This document shows, in pieces, positions 23,290-31,978 of a DNA stretch of 34,659 nt (positions within the stretch are counted from its first letter, which is position 1; every line of letters starts with the position of its first letter). The DNA comes from JAGPHI01 sp036661035. GTDB lineage: Bacteria; Bacillota; Clostridia; Oscillospirales; Ruminococcaceae. The DNA lies in the NCBI GenBank assembly GCA_036661035.1, contig JAVWZM010000019.1, positions 1 through 34,659 on the forward strand, in the 5' to 3' direction. The notes under the pieces were generated by a model. The model saw only the letters and a program-made list of their open reading frames with translations. It was not told the origin of the DNA and searched no databases. The position numbers were made by a program, and so were the translations under genes.

Positions 23290-23823
23290 ATGCGCAAATC
23301 TAAAACCCGTTCTTTAGTAATATCTGCACTTTTAGCCGCCTTTACAGCCGTATTGGCGCAGATAATCATACCTATCGGCCCTGTTCCCTTTAACCTTGCG
23401 GTGCTTGGGGTTTACCTTTCGGGCATGCTACTACCGCCCTTAGCGGCACTTGGCTCTGTGGCTGTATATGTGGCACTTGGTGCTTTCGGCGTGCCTGTGT
23501 TTGCAGGGTTTATGGGCGGGCCTGCCGTTTTATTCGGCAAAACAGGCGGCTATATCCTTGGGTATTTTTTCATTGTTCTCTTTACAAGCCTTGCCAAAAC
23601 TAAAAGCGGCAAGCTTTGGATAATAATATCCGCCATGCTGCTTGGGCTTTTATTTTGCTATGTTTTCGGCACAGCTTGGTTTATGACCATTACAGGGCTA
23701 GACCTTGGCAAAAGCCTTGTTTTTTGCGTTTATCCCTTTATTTTCCCCGATATAGTAAAAGCCACATTTGCCTTGGTGCTTGATAAAGCCTTGGAAAAGC
23801 GTGTAAATTTTCTTCGCTCTTAA
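23290..23823 (+). CDS. bioY: Biotin transporter BioY
   Basis: S component of an energy-coupling-factor transporter that binds biotin in the membrane; 177 residues, six helices, usual length. Diagnostic segments: IIIPIGPVPFNLAVLGVYLSG (about 25-45), GAFGVPVFAGFMGGPAVLFGKTGGYILGY (about 66-94) and CVYPFIFPDIVKATFA near the C-terminus. No EcfA/EcfT genes are nearby, so it probably uses a shared module encoded elsewhere. ATG at 23290 has AAAGGA upstream. Its stop overlaps the convergent EamA gene by four bases. No clear BirA operator was found upstream. Confidence 0.94.
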   Translation: MRKSKTRSLVISALLAAFTAVLAQIIIPIGPVPFNLAVLGVYLSGMLLPPLAALGSVAVYVALGAFGVPVFAGFMGGPAVLFGKTGGYILGYFFIVLFTSLAKTKSGKLWIIISAMLLGLLFCYVFGTAWFMTITGLDLGKSLVFCVYPFIFPDIVKATFALVLDKALEKRVNFLRS

Positions 23824-24635
23824 ATTTCATTTTCAATCTTTTTGTGTGGTTTACTGCCGTATATGATACTGCATATTACAAGCGCACCACCAAAAATGCT
23901 TATTTTAGACATGCTTTCCCCACAAAACAGCATTACCCATATGGGGCTTAATACAGGCTCTATGCTTGTGATAAGGCTTGCGGTAAAGGGCGGCGTGTGC
24001 ATTATGCCCTTTGCCATTAATATATAGGATATTCCAAGCTGAAACACGCCTAAAAGCGCAATGCATATCAAGGTGCCGCTTTGCCAATCGGTAACGGCAA
24101 AAACGAATGGCATGCCGATAAGCCCTGCTAAAAGCTGCCCTAAAAAATAGGACGAAAAGGCGTCACCGTCTTTACCTGTGTTTACCAAAAACACGCCTGC
24201 ATAAGCGCAGCCGCTTAAAACCCCAAGTATATCTCCATAAATATTCCCCCTTGCCATGCCGTCTGCCAATAAAAGCATCATGCCGCAAAGCACTGTTACC
24301 ACCGAAATTACGCTTTGCGCAGTGGGGCGAATATGTAAAAATATCCACATATACAGCATTACAAACACGGGCGAAGTGTACATTAGCAAAATAGCGTTTG
24401 CCGCGGTGGTTAGCTTTAGGCTAAGCACGTATAAATACATGGTAAGGGCAAGCGCCACGGCGCAGGATATTATCTGCCTGTTAATGCGCAATTTGTGATG
24501 TGTAAACGCCATAAACGCAGCAGTAACGCACGCCGCTATAAGCCCACGCGCGCCGTTAATGGCAAGGGGCTGCCAGCTTATCATGCGTACACACACGCCG
24601 CCTATGCTGCACATTAAAGCGGCCGCTACCAACAA
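23820..24635 (-). CDS. EamA (DMT) family transporter
   Basis: Drug/metabolite transporter of 271 or more residues with two EamA repeats and about ten helices: first repeat from SIGGVCVRMISWQPLAINGARGLIA, second ending in PPFTASLITSIEPVLSPIWVMLFCGESMS, both typical. Substrate unknown. The first standard start is TTG at 24635, but it has no ribosome binding site. In the same frame an ATT at 24659 is preceded by AGGTGATG at proper spacing and adds IKRNNAPFL, which fits the usual N-terminus, so translation may begin at this rare codon. The gene ends tail-to-tail over bioY by four bases. Confidence 0.88.
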   Translation of the reverse strand: MLVAAALMCSIGGVCVRMISWQPLAINGARGLIAACVTAAFMAFTHHKLRINRQIISCAVALALTMYLYVLSLKLTTAANAILLMYTSPVFVMLYMWIFLHIRPTAQSVISVVTVLCGMMLLLADGMARGNIYGDILGVLSGCAYAGVFLVNTGKDGDAFSSYFLGQLLAGLIGMPFVFAVTDWQSGTLICIALLGVFQLGISYILMAKGIMHTPPFTASLITSIEPVLSPIWVMLFCGESMSKISIFGGALVICSIIYGSKPHKKIENEI

Positions 24636-24761
24636 AAAAGGTGCGTTATTGCGTTTAATATATCATCACCTGCTTTTTATATTATATTGAAAATACAAAC
24701 ATGTGTTTTCGTCCGGATTTGAAACTTGGGCACTGCAATATCCCTCGGTTAGCAATTTTAT

Positions 24762-24797
24762 TTAACGCCATATATTGTAGGCAGCGGTCTTGACCGT
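24762..24797 (+). repeat. REP-like palindrome, GTCTTGAC family copy 3
   Basis: Begins TTAACGCCATATATTGTAGG and ends with the palindrome CGGTC-TT-GACCG (24785-24796). It matches the copies at 951-982 and, inverted, 9104-9149. Lies directly before the DUF1015 gene. Confidence 0.65.
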
Positions 24798-24837
24798 TTT
24801 GCTTTCACAACACTTAAAACACAAGGAGAACCGATGT

Positions 24838-26121
24838 ATGAATAATATTTTTTGCGCCGCAGATATCCTTTTGCCAAGCCCCGACACAGATTTGCAAAAA
24901 TGGGCAGTGCTTGCATGCGACCAGTTTACAAGCGAGGGCGAATATTGGCAAAAGGCACAAAGCTTTACAAATGGTGCAGATAGCACCCTGTCGCTTATTT
25001 TCCCCGAAATTTATCTTGGCGATGAAAACCCCGATGCACGCATAGAAAAAATACATACTTCAATGGAATATTGTCTGCAAAATGTACTTACGCGCTCTTT
25101 GCACGGCTTTGTATATGTAGAGCGCAATACCGCCTCGGGCATGCGTCCGGGCCTTGTGGGAAACGTGGATTTAGAAAGCTACAGCTACGAAAAAGACGCT
25201 TTTCCCCTTGTGCGTCCAAGCGAAAACACAGTGGTGGAGCGCATACCGCCACGCCTTGCCGTGCGCCGAGATGCGCTCCTTGAAACGCCACATATCATGA
25301 TGCTTTTAGACGACGATAAAAACAGTGTGATTGAGCCGATTAGCGCCATTACATCAAGCCTTGACAAGCTGTATGATTTCGACTTAATGCTAGGCGGTGG
25401 GCATATTACAGGATATGCCATTACAGACGCAAAAATGATTTCCGATATAGAACGCCGCATAAGCGCGTTTGCTTGCCCCGAATATTTTGCAAAAAAATAT
25501 CCACATGCAGATGCATCAAAGCCCATGGCGATAGCCGTGGGTGACGGCAACCACTCCCTTGCCACAGCAAAGGCATATTGGGAGGAAATAAAGCCCACCC
25601 TTACCCCCGAGGAAAGGCAAAGCCACCCTGCGCGTTTTTGCCTTGTGGAGCTTGTAAACGTACACTGCCCTGCCCTTTTGATAGAGCCTATTCACCGTGT
25701 GCTTTACGGCGCAGACGACAGCACTATCTTAATGGTGGCAAACGAATTTCTTGAGCATGTAAACGGTTCTCTTTGCCCACCTGCCAAGGGCGAGCAGGTA
25801 ATACATATGCTAAGCGAGCAATCAGACAGCGTCGCCGGCATACTAAACCCACCTGCGCCCCTTGCCGTAGGCACCTTTGAGGCGTTTTTAAAATATTATA
25901 TCGAAACTAACCACCCTATTCTTAAAGTGGATTACATACACGACGAGGCGTCGGTGCGCGCCCTTGTAAAAAAAGGCTATATCGGCGTGATAATGCCGCC
26001 ATTTGCCAAAAGCGATTTGTTCCGCGGCGTAGTGGAGGGCGGTGTATTGCCGAAGAAAACCTTCTCCATGGGTACGGCACGAGAAAAAAGATATTATCTG
26101 GAATGTCGAAAAATAAGATAA
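24838..26121 (+). CDS. DUF1015 family protein
   Basis: Soluble protein of 427 residues, full length for DUF1015. Conserved blocks include LPSPDTDLQKWAVLACDQFTSEGEYW near the N-terminus, the arginine-rich VVERIPPRLAVRRDALLETPHIMML (about 138-162) and VGDGNHSLATAKAYWEEIK (about 237-255), which is the family signature. No reaction is established; members often lie near serine-biosynthesis genes, though none is adjacent here. ATG at 24838 follows AAGGAG. No signal peptide. It is followed by a separate promoter for hisS. Confidence 0.92.
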   Translation: MNNIFCAADILLPSPDTDLQKWAVLACDQFTSEGEYWQKAQSFTNGADSTLSLIFPEIYLGDENPDARIEKIHTSMEYCLQNVLTRSLHGFVYVERNTASGMRPGLVGNVDLESYSYEKDAFPLVRPSENTVVERIPPRLAVRRDALLETPHIMMLLDDDKNSVIEPISAITSSLDKLYDFDLMLGGGHITGYAITDAKMISDIERRISAFACPEYFAKKYPHADASKPMAIAVGDGNHSLATAKAYWEEIKPTLTPEERQSHPARFCLVELVNVHCPALLIEPIHRVLYGADDSTILMVANEFLEHVNGSLCPPAKGEQVIHMLSEQSDSVAGILNPPAPLAVGTFEAFLKYYIETNHPILKVDYIHDEASVRALVKKGYIGVIMPPFAKSDLFRGVVEGGVLPKKTFSMGTAREKRYYLECRKIR

Positions 26122-26125
26122 AATC

Positions 26126-26154
26126 TTGTAAAATTTAACTAATCATATTATAAT
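26126..26154 (+). promoter_or_regulatory. Sigma-A promoter of hisS (and probably aspS)
   Basis: TTGTAA (26126-26131), a 17-base spacer and TATAAT (26149-26154), 44 bases before the hisS start. The short leader leaves no room for a T-box. Confidence 0.8.
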
Positions 26155-26197
26155 AACCTAAAGCGGTGCTATCGCACATGCATAATTGGAGGAAAAC

Positions 26198-27460
26198 ATG
26201 GCTGTAAAATACACTAAACCGCGCGGAACCGCGGACGTTATGCCCACGGAAAGCGGCGCGTGGATACGCCTTGAGGCGGTGATGCGCCATGTGGCAGGGC
26301 TGTATGGCTTTAAAGAAATACGCTTGCCCACCTTTGAAAGCACAGAGGTTTTCGCCCGTGGCGTTGGCGACACCACAGATATTGTGGGCAAAGAAATGTA
26401 CACCTTTCTTGATAAAGGCGAGCGCAGCATCACTCTGCGCCCCGAGGGCACTTCCGGCGTTGCAAGGGCAGTGCTTGAAAACGGGCTTTTAGGCTCTATG
26501 CCCATGCCCCTTAAAATGTATTATCTGCAAAGCTGTTTCAGATACGAAAAAGCGCAAAAGGGCCGTCTGCGCGAGTTTCATCAATTTGGCATAGAATGTT
26601 TCGGCACAAACAGCCCCATGAGCGACGCCGAGGTAATCGCCGTAGCACAGAGCGTTTTGCACAAGGTTGGCGTATCGCAGTTTCGCTTAGAGATAAACTC
26701 TATCGGCTGTAAAACCTGCCGCAAAGCTTATCACGAGGCATTGCGCGAATATTTTAAAGCCTATGAAGGGGATTTATGCGAAACCTGCAAAGACAGGCTG
26801 CAAAGAAACCCCATGCGCATACTGGACTGTAAAAACGACGCCTGCAAGCAGATTGCCGAAAAAGCTCCTGTGATGCTGGATTATTTATGCGAAGATTGCA
26901 ACACGCATTTTAACGGCGTTAAAGCGGCACTTACCGCTGACGGTATCGAATATTTTGTAAACCCCACCATAGTGCGTGGGCTTGATTATTATTCAAACAC
27001 CGTGTTTGAATTTATCCATACCGCTGTAGGCACTCAGGGTACAATCTGCGGCGGCGGCAGATATAACGGCCTCGTGGACGAATTTGCAGGGCCAACCACA
27101 CCTGCCGTTGGCTTTGGCATGGGGATAGAGCGATTAATGCTTGCCATGCAGGCGGAAAATGCGCCTATGGGCAGCGACGACGCGCCACGCCTATATATTG
27201 CAAACATTGGCGACACAGCCCTTTTAAAGGCGGCACAGCTTGCCGCAATTTGCCGACAAAACGACATTTACGCCGAATATGACGTAGTGGGGCGTGGGCT
27301 AAAAGCACAGATGAAATACGCCGACAAGCTAAACGCACAATACTGCATAGTGCTGGGCGACGACGAGGTTGCCTCAGGCAAGGCAGTGCTGAAAAACATG
27401 AGTGGCGGCGAGCCTGTTGAGGTAAGCCTTGACGAAAGCATTGTAAACGCTATAAGATAA
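26198..27460 (+). CDS. hisS: Histidine--tRNA ligase
   Basis: Class II aminoacyl-tRNA synthetase charging tRNA-His; 420 residues, usual length. N-terminal YTKPRGTADVMP leads to motif 1; RPEGTSGVARA and SCFRYEKAQKGRLREFHQFGIE form motif 2; the histidine-specific loops are GLDYYSNTVFEF and GGGRYNGLV; GFGMGIERL is motif 3. A C-terminal anticodon-binding domain (about 325-420) follows. An inserted region with paired CxxC motifs (CKTC, CETC, CEDC, about 175-250) looks metal-binding. ATG at 26198 follows GGAGG. Sixty bases separate it from aspS, a common clostridial pair. Confidence 0.97.
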   Translation: MAVKYTKPRGTADVMPTESGAWIRLEAVMRHVAGLYGFKEIRLPTFESTEVFARGVGDTTDIVGKEMYTFLDKGERSITLRPEGTSGVARAVLENGLLGSMPMPLKMYYLQSCFRYEKAQKGRLREFHQFGIECFGTNSPMSDAEVIAVAQSVLHKVGVSQFRLEINSIGCKTCRKAYHEALREYFKAYEGDLCETCKDRLQRNPMRILDCKNDACKQIAEKAPVMLDYLCEDCNTHFNGVKAALTADGIEYFVNPTIVRGLDYYSNTVFEFIHTAVGTQGTICGGGRYNGLVDEFAGPTTPAVGFGMGIERLMLAMQAENAPMGSDDAPRLYIANIGDTALLKAAQLAAICRQNDIYAEYDVVGRGLKAQMKYADKLNAQYCIVLGDDEVASGKAVLKNMSGGEPVEVSLDESIVNAIR

Positions 27461-27520
27461 TTTTTCCCCTTGCCGTAAGGCAGCTTGGGATAACATTTTG
27501 TAAAGGGAATGGTTTAACAC

Positions 27521-29299
27521 ATGGAAACAATGGGAAATTTGCGCCGCACAAAATATTGCGGCAGGCTGCGCGCCGAAAACGTAGGGGAAGAAATTACCGT
27601 GGCAGGCTCCTGCGCCAAATGCCGCGACAAGGGCGGCGTAATATTTGCGGATTTGCGCGATACCAGCGGCATTTTACAGCTGATATTCGACGACGGCACC
27701 GATAGAGAAATATTTGAAAAAGCGTCCACACTGCGCAGCGAATACGTGCTGATTGCAAAAGGCACTGTGCGAGAACGCCAAGCGAAAACAGACAAAATCG
27801 CCACCGGTGATGTGGAGCTATTTGTGACGGAAATGCGTATATTAAGCGAGGCGAAAACCTCGCCATTTGAAATACGTGACGAAATAAAGGTAAAGGACGA
27901 GCTGCGCCTTAAATACCGCTATCTGGATTTGCGCCGCCCTATTGCCCACGAGCCACTTGTTTTGCGCAGCCGCATTGCCAAAATAGTGCGCGATTACTAC
28001 TGCGACAATGATTTCACCGAGATTGAAACACCCATGCTGATAGGCTCCACGCCCGAGGGCGCGCGCGATTATCTTGTGCCAAGCCGTGTACAGCCGGGGC
28101 ATTTTTACGCTCTGCCCCAGTCGCCACAGCTATATAAGCAGCTATTAATGCTTTCGGGTTTCGACAGATATTTCCAGATAGCAAGATGCTTTCGCGATGA
28201 AGATTTGCGCGCAGACCGCCAGCCCGAGTTTACACAAATAGACATGGAAATGTCCTTCGTCACCGAGGACGATATCATGGAGATGAACGAGGGGCTTGTA
28301 AAGCGCATTTTTAAAGAGATATATAATCACGACGTTAAAACACCGTTTTTGCGCATGCCATACAGCGAGGCAATGGAGCGTTTTGGCTCTGATAAGCCCG
28401 ATTTGCGCTTTGGCATTGAGCTTGTAGATATTTCCCCTGCCGTTAAAGACAGCGAGTTTGTTGTGTTTAAGGGTGCTTTGGAAAAAGGCAGTGTAAGGTG
28501 CATTAACGCAAAAGGCCTTGCCGACCGCCTAACTCGCAAAGAGATAGACAAGCTTGTAGAGGTTGCCAAAACCTACGGTGCAAAGGGGCTTGCCTATACT
28601 CGCCTTACCGATAGCGGTGAAACCTCCAGCTACGAGAAATTTTTAACACCTGCAGAAATTGCGGCGGTGCGCGAGATGGCAAATGCCGAAACAGGCGACG
28701 TTATTTTGATTGTGGCAGACGCTAAGGACGATACGGTTTTTGCCGCCTTGGGCGCACTTAGGCTTGAAATTGCGAAAAAGTTTGAGCTATTTGATAAAAA
28801 CGAATTTAACTTTTTATGGGTTACGGACTTTCCTCTGTTTGAGTACAGCGAGGAGGACGAAAGATATGTTGCAAAGCATCACCCGTTTACCATGCCAAAG
28901 GACGAGGACATGGACAAGGTAGAAACAGCCCCGGGCGAATGTCGTGCAAAGGCATACGACATGATATTAAACGGCTGTGAGCTTGGCGGCGGTTCTATCC
29001 GCATAAATAACCCCGCTTTGCAAGCGCGCATGTTTAAGGCATTGGGCTTTACCGAGGAACGCGCGCAAAACAGCTTTGGCTATTTAATGGAGGCCTACGA
29101 ATACGGCGCGCCACCACATGGCGGCATGGCATTTGGTTTCGACCGCCTTGTTATGCTGATGACGCGGTGCGAGTCTATCCGCGACGTAATCGCCTTTCCA
29201 AAGGTGCAAAACGCAAGCGAGCTGATGACAGGCACCCCCGGAAATGTGGAAGAAAAGCAATTGCGCGAATTATCCATTAAGCTTGATATAAAAGAATAA
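27521..29299 (+). CDS. aspS: Aspartate--tRNA ligase
   Basis: Class II synthetase, 592 residues, bacterial type. Order: N-terminal OB-fold anticodon-binding domain (about 1-105), catalytic core with FTEIETPMLIGSTPEGARDYL, motif 2 in RCFRDEDLRADRQPEFTQIDME, a GAD insertion domain (about 290-410), and motif 3 in GMAFGFDRLVMLMTRCESIRDV, then FPK. Whether it is discriminating for tRNA-Asp or also charges tRNA-Asn cannot be told from this window. The ATG at 27521 is kept, though an ATG three codons later is possible; the ribosome binding site (AAAGGGAATGG) is modest. It ends before a strong terminator. Confidence 0.97.
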   Translation: METMGNLRRTKYCGRLRAENVGEEITVAGSCAKCRDKGGVIFADLRDTSGILQLIFDDGTDREIFEKASTLRSEYVLIAKGTVRERQAKTDKIATGDVELFVTEMRILSEAKTSPFEIRDEIKVKDELRLKYRYLDLRRPIAHEPLVLRSRIAKIVRDYYCDNDFTEIETPMLIGSTPEGARDYLVPSRVQPGHFYALPQSPQLYKQLLMLSGFDRYFQIARCFRDEDLRADRQPEFTQIDMEMSFVTEDDIMEMNEGLVKRIFKEIYNHDVKTPFLRMPYSEAMERFGSDKPDLRFGIELVDISPAVKDSEFVVFKGALEKGSVRCINAKGLADRLTRKEIDKLVEVAKTYGAKGLAYTRLTDSGETSSYEKFLTPAEIAAVREMANAETGDVILIVADAKDDTVFAALGALRLEIAKKFELFDKNEFNFLWVTDFPLFEYSEEDERYVAKHHPFTMPKDEDMDKVETAPGECRAKAYDMILNGCELGGGSIRINNPALQARMFKALGFTEERAQNSFGYLMEAYEYGAPPHGGMAFGFDRLVMLMTRCESIRDVIAFPKVQNASELMTGTPGNVEEKQLRELSIKLDIKE

Positions 29300-29354
29300 T
29301 ATAGCCGCTTATCTTGCCATGCACTCCCTAAAGGCAAAGCAAGCTTGCTATATT

Positions 29355-29399
29355 TGCCGATAAGGAGCGTATGTAATATTGCTCTTTATCGGCATTTTT
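29355..29399 (+). terminator. Rho-independent terminator after aspS
   Basis: 14-base arms TGCCGATAAGGAGC / GCTCTTTATCGGCA (one G-U pair) with a 12-base loop, followed by TTTTT. It closes the hisS-aspS unit. Confidence 0.88.
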
Positions 29400-29552
29400 G
29401 CATTATTAATGCTATTAGTTTTGCATATGCTTTGCATCTGTTTACAATTTATTATTCACTATAAATGTATTTTGTGATATACTTAAAAGCGTATAATGAG
29501 ATATTGTGCAGCTTGTACTCTATGTAAAAGTTTTGCTTGTCAATATAAGATG

Positions 29553-29569
29553 CTATATATTCTATATAG
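29553..29569 (+). promoter_or_regulatory. Palindrome upstream of the envelope operon
   Basis: CTATATA-TTC-TATATAG, perfect seven-base arms, 26 bases before the first gene of the 29595-33538 operon. It overlaps a likely promoter (TTGCTT at 29534-29539, 17-base spacer, TATATT at 29557-29562), so it may be an operator. The 295 bases between aspS and this operon otherwise hold the aspS terminator and a further TATAAT-like box near 29495. Confidence 0.45.
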
Positions 29570-29594
29570 ATAAAATCGGTTCAAGGAGTAGAGA

Positions 29595-30068
29595 ATGAAA
29601 TTAACTGTTAAAACATATTATGGCTTATGTGTGGCATCTGCCGCCCTTAGCATTTTGCAATGCGCCCTTTTTGCCTTTGGGTACAATGCGTCCCTTTTCG
29701 GCTCTGTGGCATTATTGCTGTTTGGCGGTGGGCTTTTGTTTTTGGCAAGTGCCGCCACCGGCAAAGATAAAACCGTGCCGCTTGTCGCCGCCATTTTGCT
29801 TGTGCTTGGGCTTATGCCGAAATTTGGATATATTCTTGCGGCTCTGGCTTGGCCATGCTTTGCCCTTACCTATGCAAGGCAGGCTGTAGGCGCTAGGCGC
29901 AACATGGCACAGCTTGTGATTATCGCAGGCGCAGTGCAGCTTGTGTGCGGCTTTATGCCACTTGGCAGAGTAATGGGCGGAGTGGTTGGCGGCGCAATTG
30001 CGGCTGTGCAATTGCTGTTTTCCCTTTGCTTATTCAAATACGCAGAAACCCATGGAGGGCAAAAATAA
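29595..30068 (+). CDS. Small polytopic membrane protein of unknown function
   Basis: Protein of 157 residues with five hydrophobic segments and short loops (for example ATGKDKTVP near residue 55 and RQAVGARRNM near 100). No family is recognised. AAGGAG lies nine bases before the ATG. Its stop overlaps the next start (TAATG), so it is translationally coupled to the GHL10 lipoprotein gene and heads a five-gene operon that includes meso-diaminopimelate dehydrogenase. An envelope role is suggested by that context only. Confidence 0.75.
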   Translation: MKLTVKTYYGLCVASAALSILQCALFAFGYNASLFGSVALLLFGGGLLFLASAATGKDKTVPLVAAILLVLGLMPKFGYILAALAWPCFALTYARQAVGARRNMAQLVIIAGAVQLVCGFMPLGRVMGGVVGGAIAAVQLLFSLCLFKYAETHGGQK

Positions 30069-31321
30069 TGCATTCAGCAAACCGTTATACCAAAAAGCTG
30101 GCGGCGATAATATTATCCTGTTGTGTTTTATCGGCATGTACTGCCTCGCCATCTTCGCAAAGCGACAGCATTAAAGGCGATTTTACTTCTGTGCCGCCTA
30201 ATTCCTCATCGCAAGTTGCGCCCATTGGCACAGGCGATTACCGCGCCATGTGGATAAGCTATCTCGAATGGAAAAACCTCGATACCTCTACAGATACCGC
30301 CTTTACCGCAAGCGTTGGCGCCATGCTGGATAATTGCAAAAACATAGGGCTAAACCGTGTAATAGTGCAAGTGCGCCCCTTTGCGGACGCATTGTATAAA
30401 ACCGATAAATTCCCCATGAGCCATCTTATCACAGGCACACAGGGGCAAGATGTGGGCTACGATCCGTTTTTAATTTTTGTAAACGAAGCCCACGCCCGCG
30501 GCCTTGCCATAGAGGCATGGATAAACCCATACCGTGTGCGGCTAAACGCCAAAACCCCAGATAATTTAGCGGCAAACGGCATATCCGCCCTACACCCCGA
30601 TTGGGCTATAACCGTGAGCGAGGGCATTTATCTCGATCCTGCAAACCCCGATGTGCGCGCATATATTATCGACGGCGTGCGCGAGGTAGTGCAAAATTAT
30701 GATATAGACGGCGTGCAGTTTGACGATTATTTTTACCCCACTACCGAGGAAAGCTTCGATAAAGAGCAGTTTTCTGCAAACGGAAAAGGCAAAACCCTTG
30801 CCCAGTGGCGGCGAGATAACGTGAACACATTGGTAAAAGAAACATACACTGCCATAAAAGAGATTAAGCCGAATATAGTGTTCGGCATTAGTCCTCAGGG
30901 TAATAACGATAATAATTATAACCAGCAGTATAGTGACGTTTGCCTTTGGCTTGAAACCCCCGGATATGTAGATTACGTAACACCGCAAATATATTGGGGC
31001 TTTGATTATCTTACTAAATCCGGACGCACAGACTATCAATTTGCAAAGCTTTGCCACGACTGGGCGGCGTATCCGCGGCACAGCAGTGTGCGCTTGCACG
31101 TGGGCATTGGCGCGTACCGCATAGGCGCAGGCGACGGCGGCGCAAACGACCAAGCCGAATGGCAAAGCGGCAAAAACCTTGCAAGGCAGATAGAGGCGAT
31201 AAAAGAAACAAGCGGTCTTAGCGGATTTTCCATATATCGCTACGACAATTTGTTTAATGCAGGCGAATACAGCCCCCTTGCGGCTAAAGAGGCAGATGCC
31301 ATTAAGGCAATAATGCAGTAA
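30068..31321 (+). CDS. GHL10 (DUF187) family glycosidase-like lipoprotein
   Basis: Lipoprotein of 417 residues; lipobox LSAC with the modified cysteine at residue 24, then a Ser-rich linker and a TIM-barrel domain of the glycosyl hydrolase-like 10 family (DUF187). Matching motifs: YRAMWISYLEW, GLNRVIVQVRPFADALYKT, AHARGLAIEAWINPYRV, and YDIDGVQFDDYFYP, whose paired aspartates are the likely catalytic acids; GISPQGNNDN and QIYWGFDY follow. Members are thought to cut cell-wall or exopolysaccharide glycans on the cell surface. Starts at ATG 30068, coupled to the preceding membrane protein. Activity not shown, but acidic residues are intact. Confidence 0.92.
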   Translation: MHSANRYTKKLAAIILSCCVLSACTASPSSQSDSIKGDFTSVPPNSSSQVAPIGTGDYRAMWISYLEWKNLDTSTDTAFTASVGAMLDNCKNIGLNRVIVQVRPFADALYKTDKFPMSHLITGTQGQDVGYDPFLIFVNEAHARGLAIEAWINPYRVRLNAKTPDNLAANGISALHPDWAITVSEGIYLDPANPDVRAYIIDGVREVVQNYDIDGVQFDDYFYPTTEESFDKEQFSANGKGKTLAQWRRDNVNTLVKETYTAIKEIKPNIVFGISPQGNNDNNYNQQYSDVCLWLETPGYVDYVTPQIYWGFDYLTKSGRTDYQFAKLCHDWAAYPRHSSVRLHVGIGAYRIGAGDGGANDQAEWQSGKNLARQIEAIKETSGLSGFSIYRYDNLFNAGEYSPLAAKEADAIKAIMQ

Positions 31322-31353
31322 AAAACGGACATATTATAATCGGAGGACAGATA

Positions 31354-31962
31354 ATGAAAAAGAATGTTTTAAAACGGATATCAGCACTTGCCCTTAGCAG
31401 TGTTTTGCTTTTCAGCCTTGCGGCATGTGGCAAAAAAGCAAATAGCGAGCCGACGATTGAAACTGATGTAGACCAAAATCTTGTAGAGGTACTAGATGGC
31501 GGCAGCATAAACATGCCCGAGGGCTTTGAAGTGCCGGTGGAAGCAGGCAGCATGAACGCTGTTATCACCGAAAGCGGCATGGCAGGCGCGTTTACCTTGA
31601 TACGCAACCGCACTACGGATTATTTTTCCCATAGCGGTAGCATTACCATTAACGTAAATTCGGCTGTTTTTGCCCTTGCAAACGAAGTATATGTCCCTAA
31701 AGAAACAAAGCATCAAGAGGCATCTGCCGCCCTGTGGAAAAAGGGCGACGGCGTAGCCACTTATATCGGCACTGCGTTTTTTAAGGCTGACGGCACCACC
31801 CAAAACGCCACATTTGCAAATCTGGATCCTGCCGCCGAATATCGCGTAGCCTTTAATTATTCCGATTACGGCAGCTACCGCATGACAGGCACCTTTAATA
31901 TAAGCGGCGTTACAGGCGCAGATCCTGCTCCTGTTTCCAGCACTGCCCCTGCTAAAAAATAA
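31354..31962 (+). CDS. Lipoprotein of unknown function
   Basis: Predicted lipoprotein of 202 residues: KR-rich start, hydrophobic segment and lipobox SLAAC with cysteine 25. The mature part looks all-beta, with alternating hydrophobic strands (GSITINVNSAVFALANEVYVP, GVATYIGTAFF, AEYRVAFNYSDYGSYRMTGTFNISG) and a Pro/Ser/Ala-rich tail ending in AKK; a fibronectin-III-like or sugar-binding fold is possible but not established. GGAGG precedes the ATG. It lies 32 bases after the GHL10 gene and 16 before ddh, so it belongs to the envelope operon and could act together with the GHL10 protein at the surface. Confidence 0.8.
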   Translation: MKKNVLKRISALALSSVLLFSLAACGKKANSEPTIETDVDQNLVEVLDGGSINMPEGFEVPVEAGSMNAVITESGMAGAFTLIRNRTTDYFSHSGSITINVNSAVFALANEVYVPKETKHQEASAALWKKGDGVATYIGTAFFKADGTTQNATFANLDPAAEYRVAFNYSDYGSYRMTGTFNISGVTGADPAPVSSTAPAKK

Positions 31963-31978
31963 GTATAGAGGGTTTTAT

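Noticed and set aside
26122..26197. T-box leader upstream of hisS/aspS
   Set aside because: Only about 35 bases lie between the promoter and the hisS start, too short for a T-box, and no T-box sequence is seen before aspS.
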